DNA from: Echinostoma caproni
Taxonomy: Eukaryota; Platyhelminthes; Trematoda; Plagiorchiida; Echinostomatidae
DNA length: 19,446 nt
Reading direction: 5' to 3'
NCBI GenBank assembly: GCA_900618425.1
Contig: UZAN01000043.1
Coordinates: 1-19,446, forward strand
Shown piece by piece: positions 18,856 through 19,446 of the stretch; the stretch's first letter is position 1, and every line of letters starts with the position of its first letter. The notes beneath the pieces were generated by a model. That model saw only the letters and a list, made by a program, of their open reading frames with translations, had not been told where the DNA came from and searched no databases. Position numbers and translations under genes: made by a program.

Positions 18856-19446
18856 GTGCTGAGCTAGAAAAGTAACCTGTGAAAGTGCCTTTTTAACGGC
18901 AATGAAGGCCTGGAGAGCAGCGTCGTTGAAAGTTACCGACTTAGGGTTTCCGCGAAGTGGATCGGTCATGGACTGACAGATTTGAGCACAACGAGGGACA
19001 AATCGACGGTAAAAGATTAACTAATTCCAGAAAACTTCACAAGTCTTGTGCTTTAGTGGGAACGGTGAAACGACGGAGATCCTCAACCTTGGATTCTAAA
19101 GGACGAATCTTACTCTAGATTATAGTATGCCCCAAAAAAGTGAGAGAGGTGAGACCGAACTCGAACTTGTCTCGGTTGATAGTGATGCCACGGAAACGGA
19201 CCATTACGATGACAGGACGTGAGTAAAATATTCAGCTCCACTGGTGCTGACAATAAGCGTATCATCGAGGTAGGCGAACATAAAGTCTAGATCTCGAAAA
19301 AAACTACAATTAAGCGTTGAAAGGTTTAAGAGGTATTTCACAAGCCAGAGGGTATGCGAAGAAATTCAAAGAGACCAAACGGCGTGATCTCTGGGATGTC
19401 ATCAGGGTTAATATGTCGTTTGTATGTCGTTTGGAAGGGTCCCCGT
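18850..19446 (-). pseudogene. Gypsy LTR retrotransposon pol: RT fragment
   Basis: Runs off the window's right edge. Read on the minus strand it shows NPDDIP, TPFGLFEFLRIPSGL, TFQR, then FAYLDDTLI with the intact catalytic Y-L-D-D at 19261-19272. After a frame change come RFRGITINRDKFEFG, LTFLGHTII and KIRPLESKVEDLRRF, then KSVTFNDAALQAFIAVKKAL and TFLAQHV, the connection toward RNase H. Stops (TGA, TAG, TGA) and at least three frame changes break it. It is a different Gypsy lineage from the one at 12860-15138 (Y-L-D-D against Y-Q-D-D, and different flanking residues). It ends exactly where the LINE endonuclease fragment starts. Confidence 0.85.
19412..19433. repeat. 11-bp tandem duplication inside Gypsy RT
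   Basis: TATGTCGTTTG occurs twice back to back. The unit is not a multiple of three, so it shifts the RT frame next to the conserved NPDDIP segment. Confidence 0.7.

Overview
This is a eukaryotic, almost certainly metazoan, repeat-rich window with no convincing intact host gene. It is a graveyard of decayed transposable elements from at least five groups. These are CR1/Jockey-like non-LTR retrotransposons (six pieces), a Penelope-like element with a GIY-YIG endonuclease, Gypsy LTR retrotransposons (two pieces), a BEL/Pao-like gag, and a MULE-type DNA transposon. This mix, with many diverged CR1-like LINEs beside a GIY-YIG Penelope element and a Gypsy gag carrying two zinc knuckles, is what I would expect from a parasitic flatworm (trematode or cestode) genome. 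The species cannot be named from the sequence alone.

Layout. 1-1006 shows no gene, only a short perfect inverted repeat. 1007-1848 (-) is a broken MULE transposase. 2287-2899 (-) is the linker and RT start of one LINE; it lies head to head with 2972-4245 (+), the RT and C-terminal end of a different LINE. 4609-5012 (-) and 5033-5424 (+) are the GIY-YIG domain and the RT thumb plus linker of a Penelope-like element, in opposite orientations and almost contiguous. 5415-6153 (-) is a BEL/Pao-like gag remnant. 6220-6381 (+) is a small unexplained ORF. 7190-9237 (+) is a LINE from its N-terminal domain through endonuclease into RT, where it stops abruptly against the N-terminal (ORF1-like) part of an opposing LINE (9410-10149, -). 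10255-12260 (-) is another LINE with endonuclease and a gapped RT. 12548-15700 (-) is a Gypsy element with LTR-like repeats at both ends; it keeps gag, protease, RT and RNase H but shows no integrase. 15894-16310 (-) is an open frame of unknown nature. 17070-18855 (-) is a LINE with two internal deletions and a (TGACC)n 3' tail. It abuts Gypsy pol (18850-19446, -), probably by insertion into it.

How it works together. Nothing here appears able to act on its own. Every recognisable element has stop codons, frameshifts, deletions or lost catalytic residues. The interest lies in the arrangement: inverted and nested insertions, a Penelope element split into opposite-strand halves at a domain border, two LINEs that both lost the catalytic glutamate of their endonuclease to a stop codon, and a Gypsy copy whose two ends can still be compared. 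I found no tRNA, rRNA, CRISPR or bacterial-type signal, and no clear new functional system.
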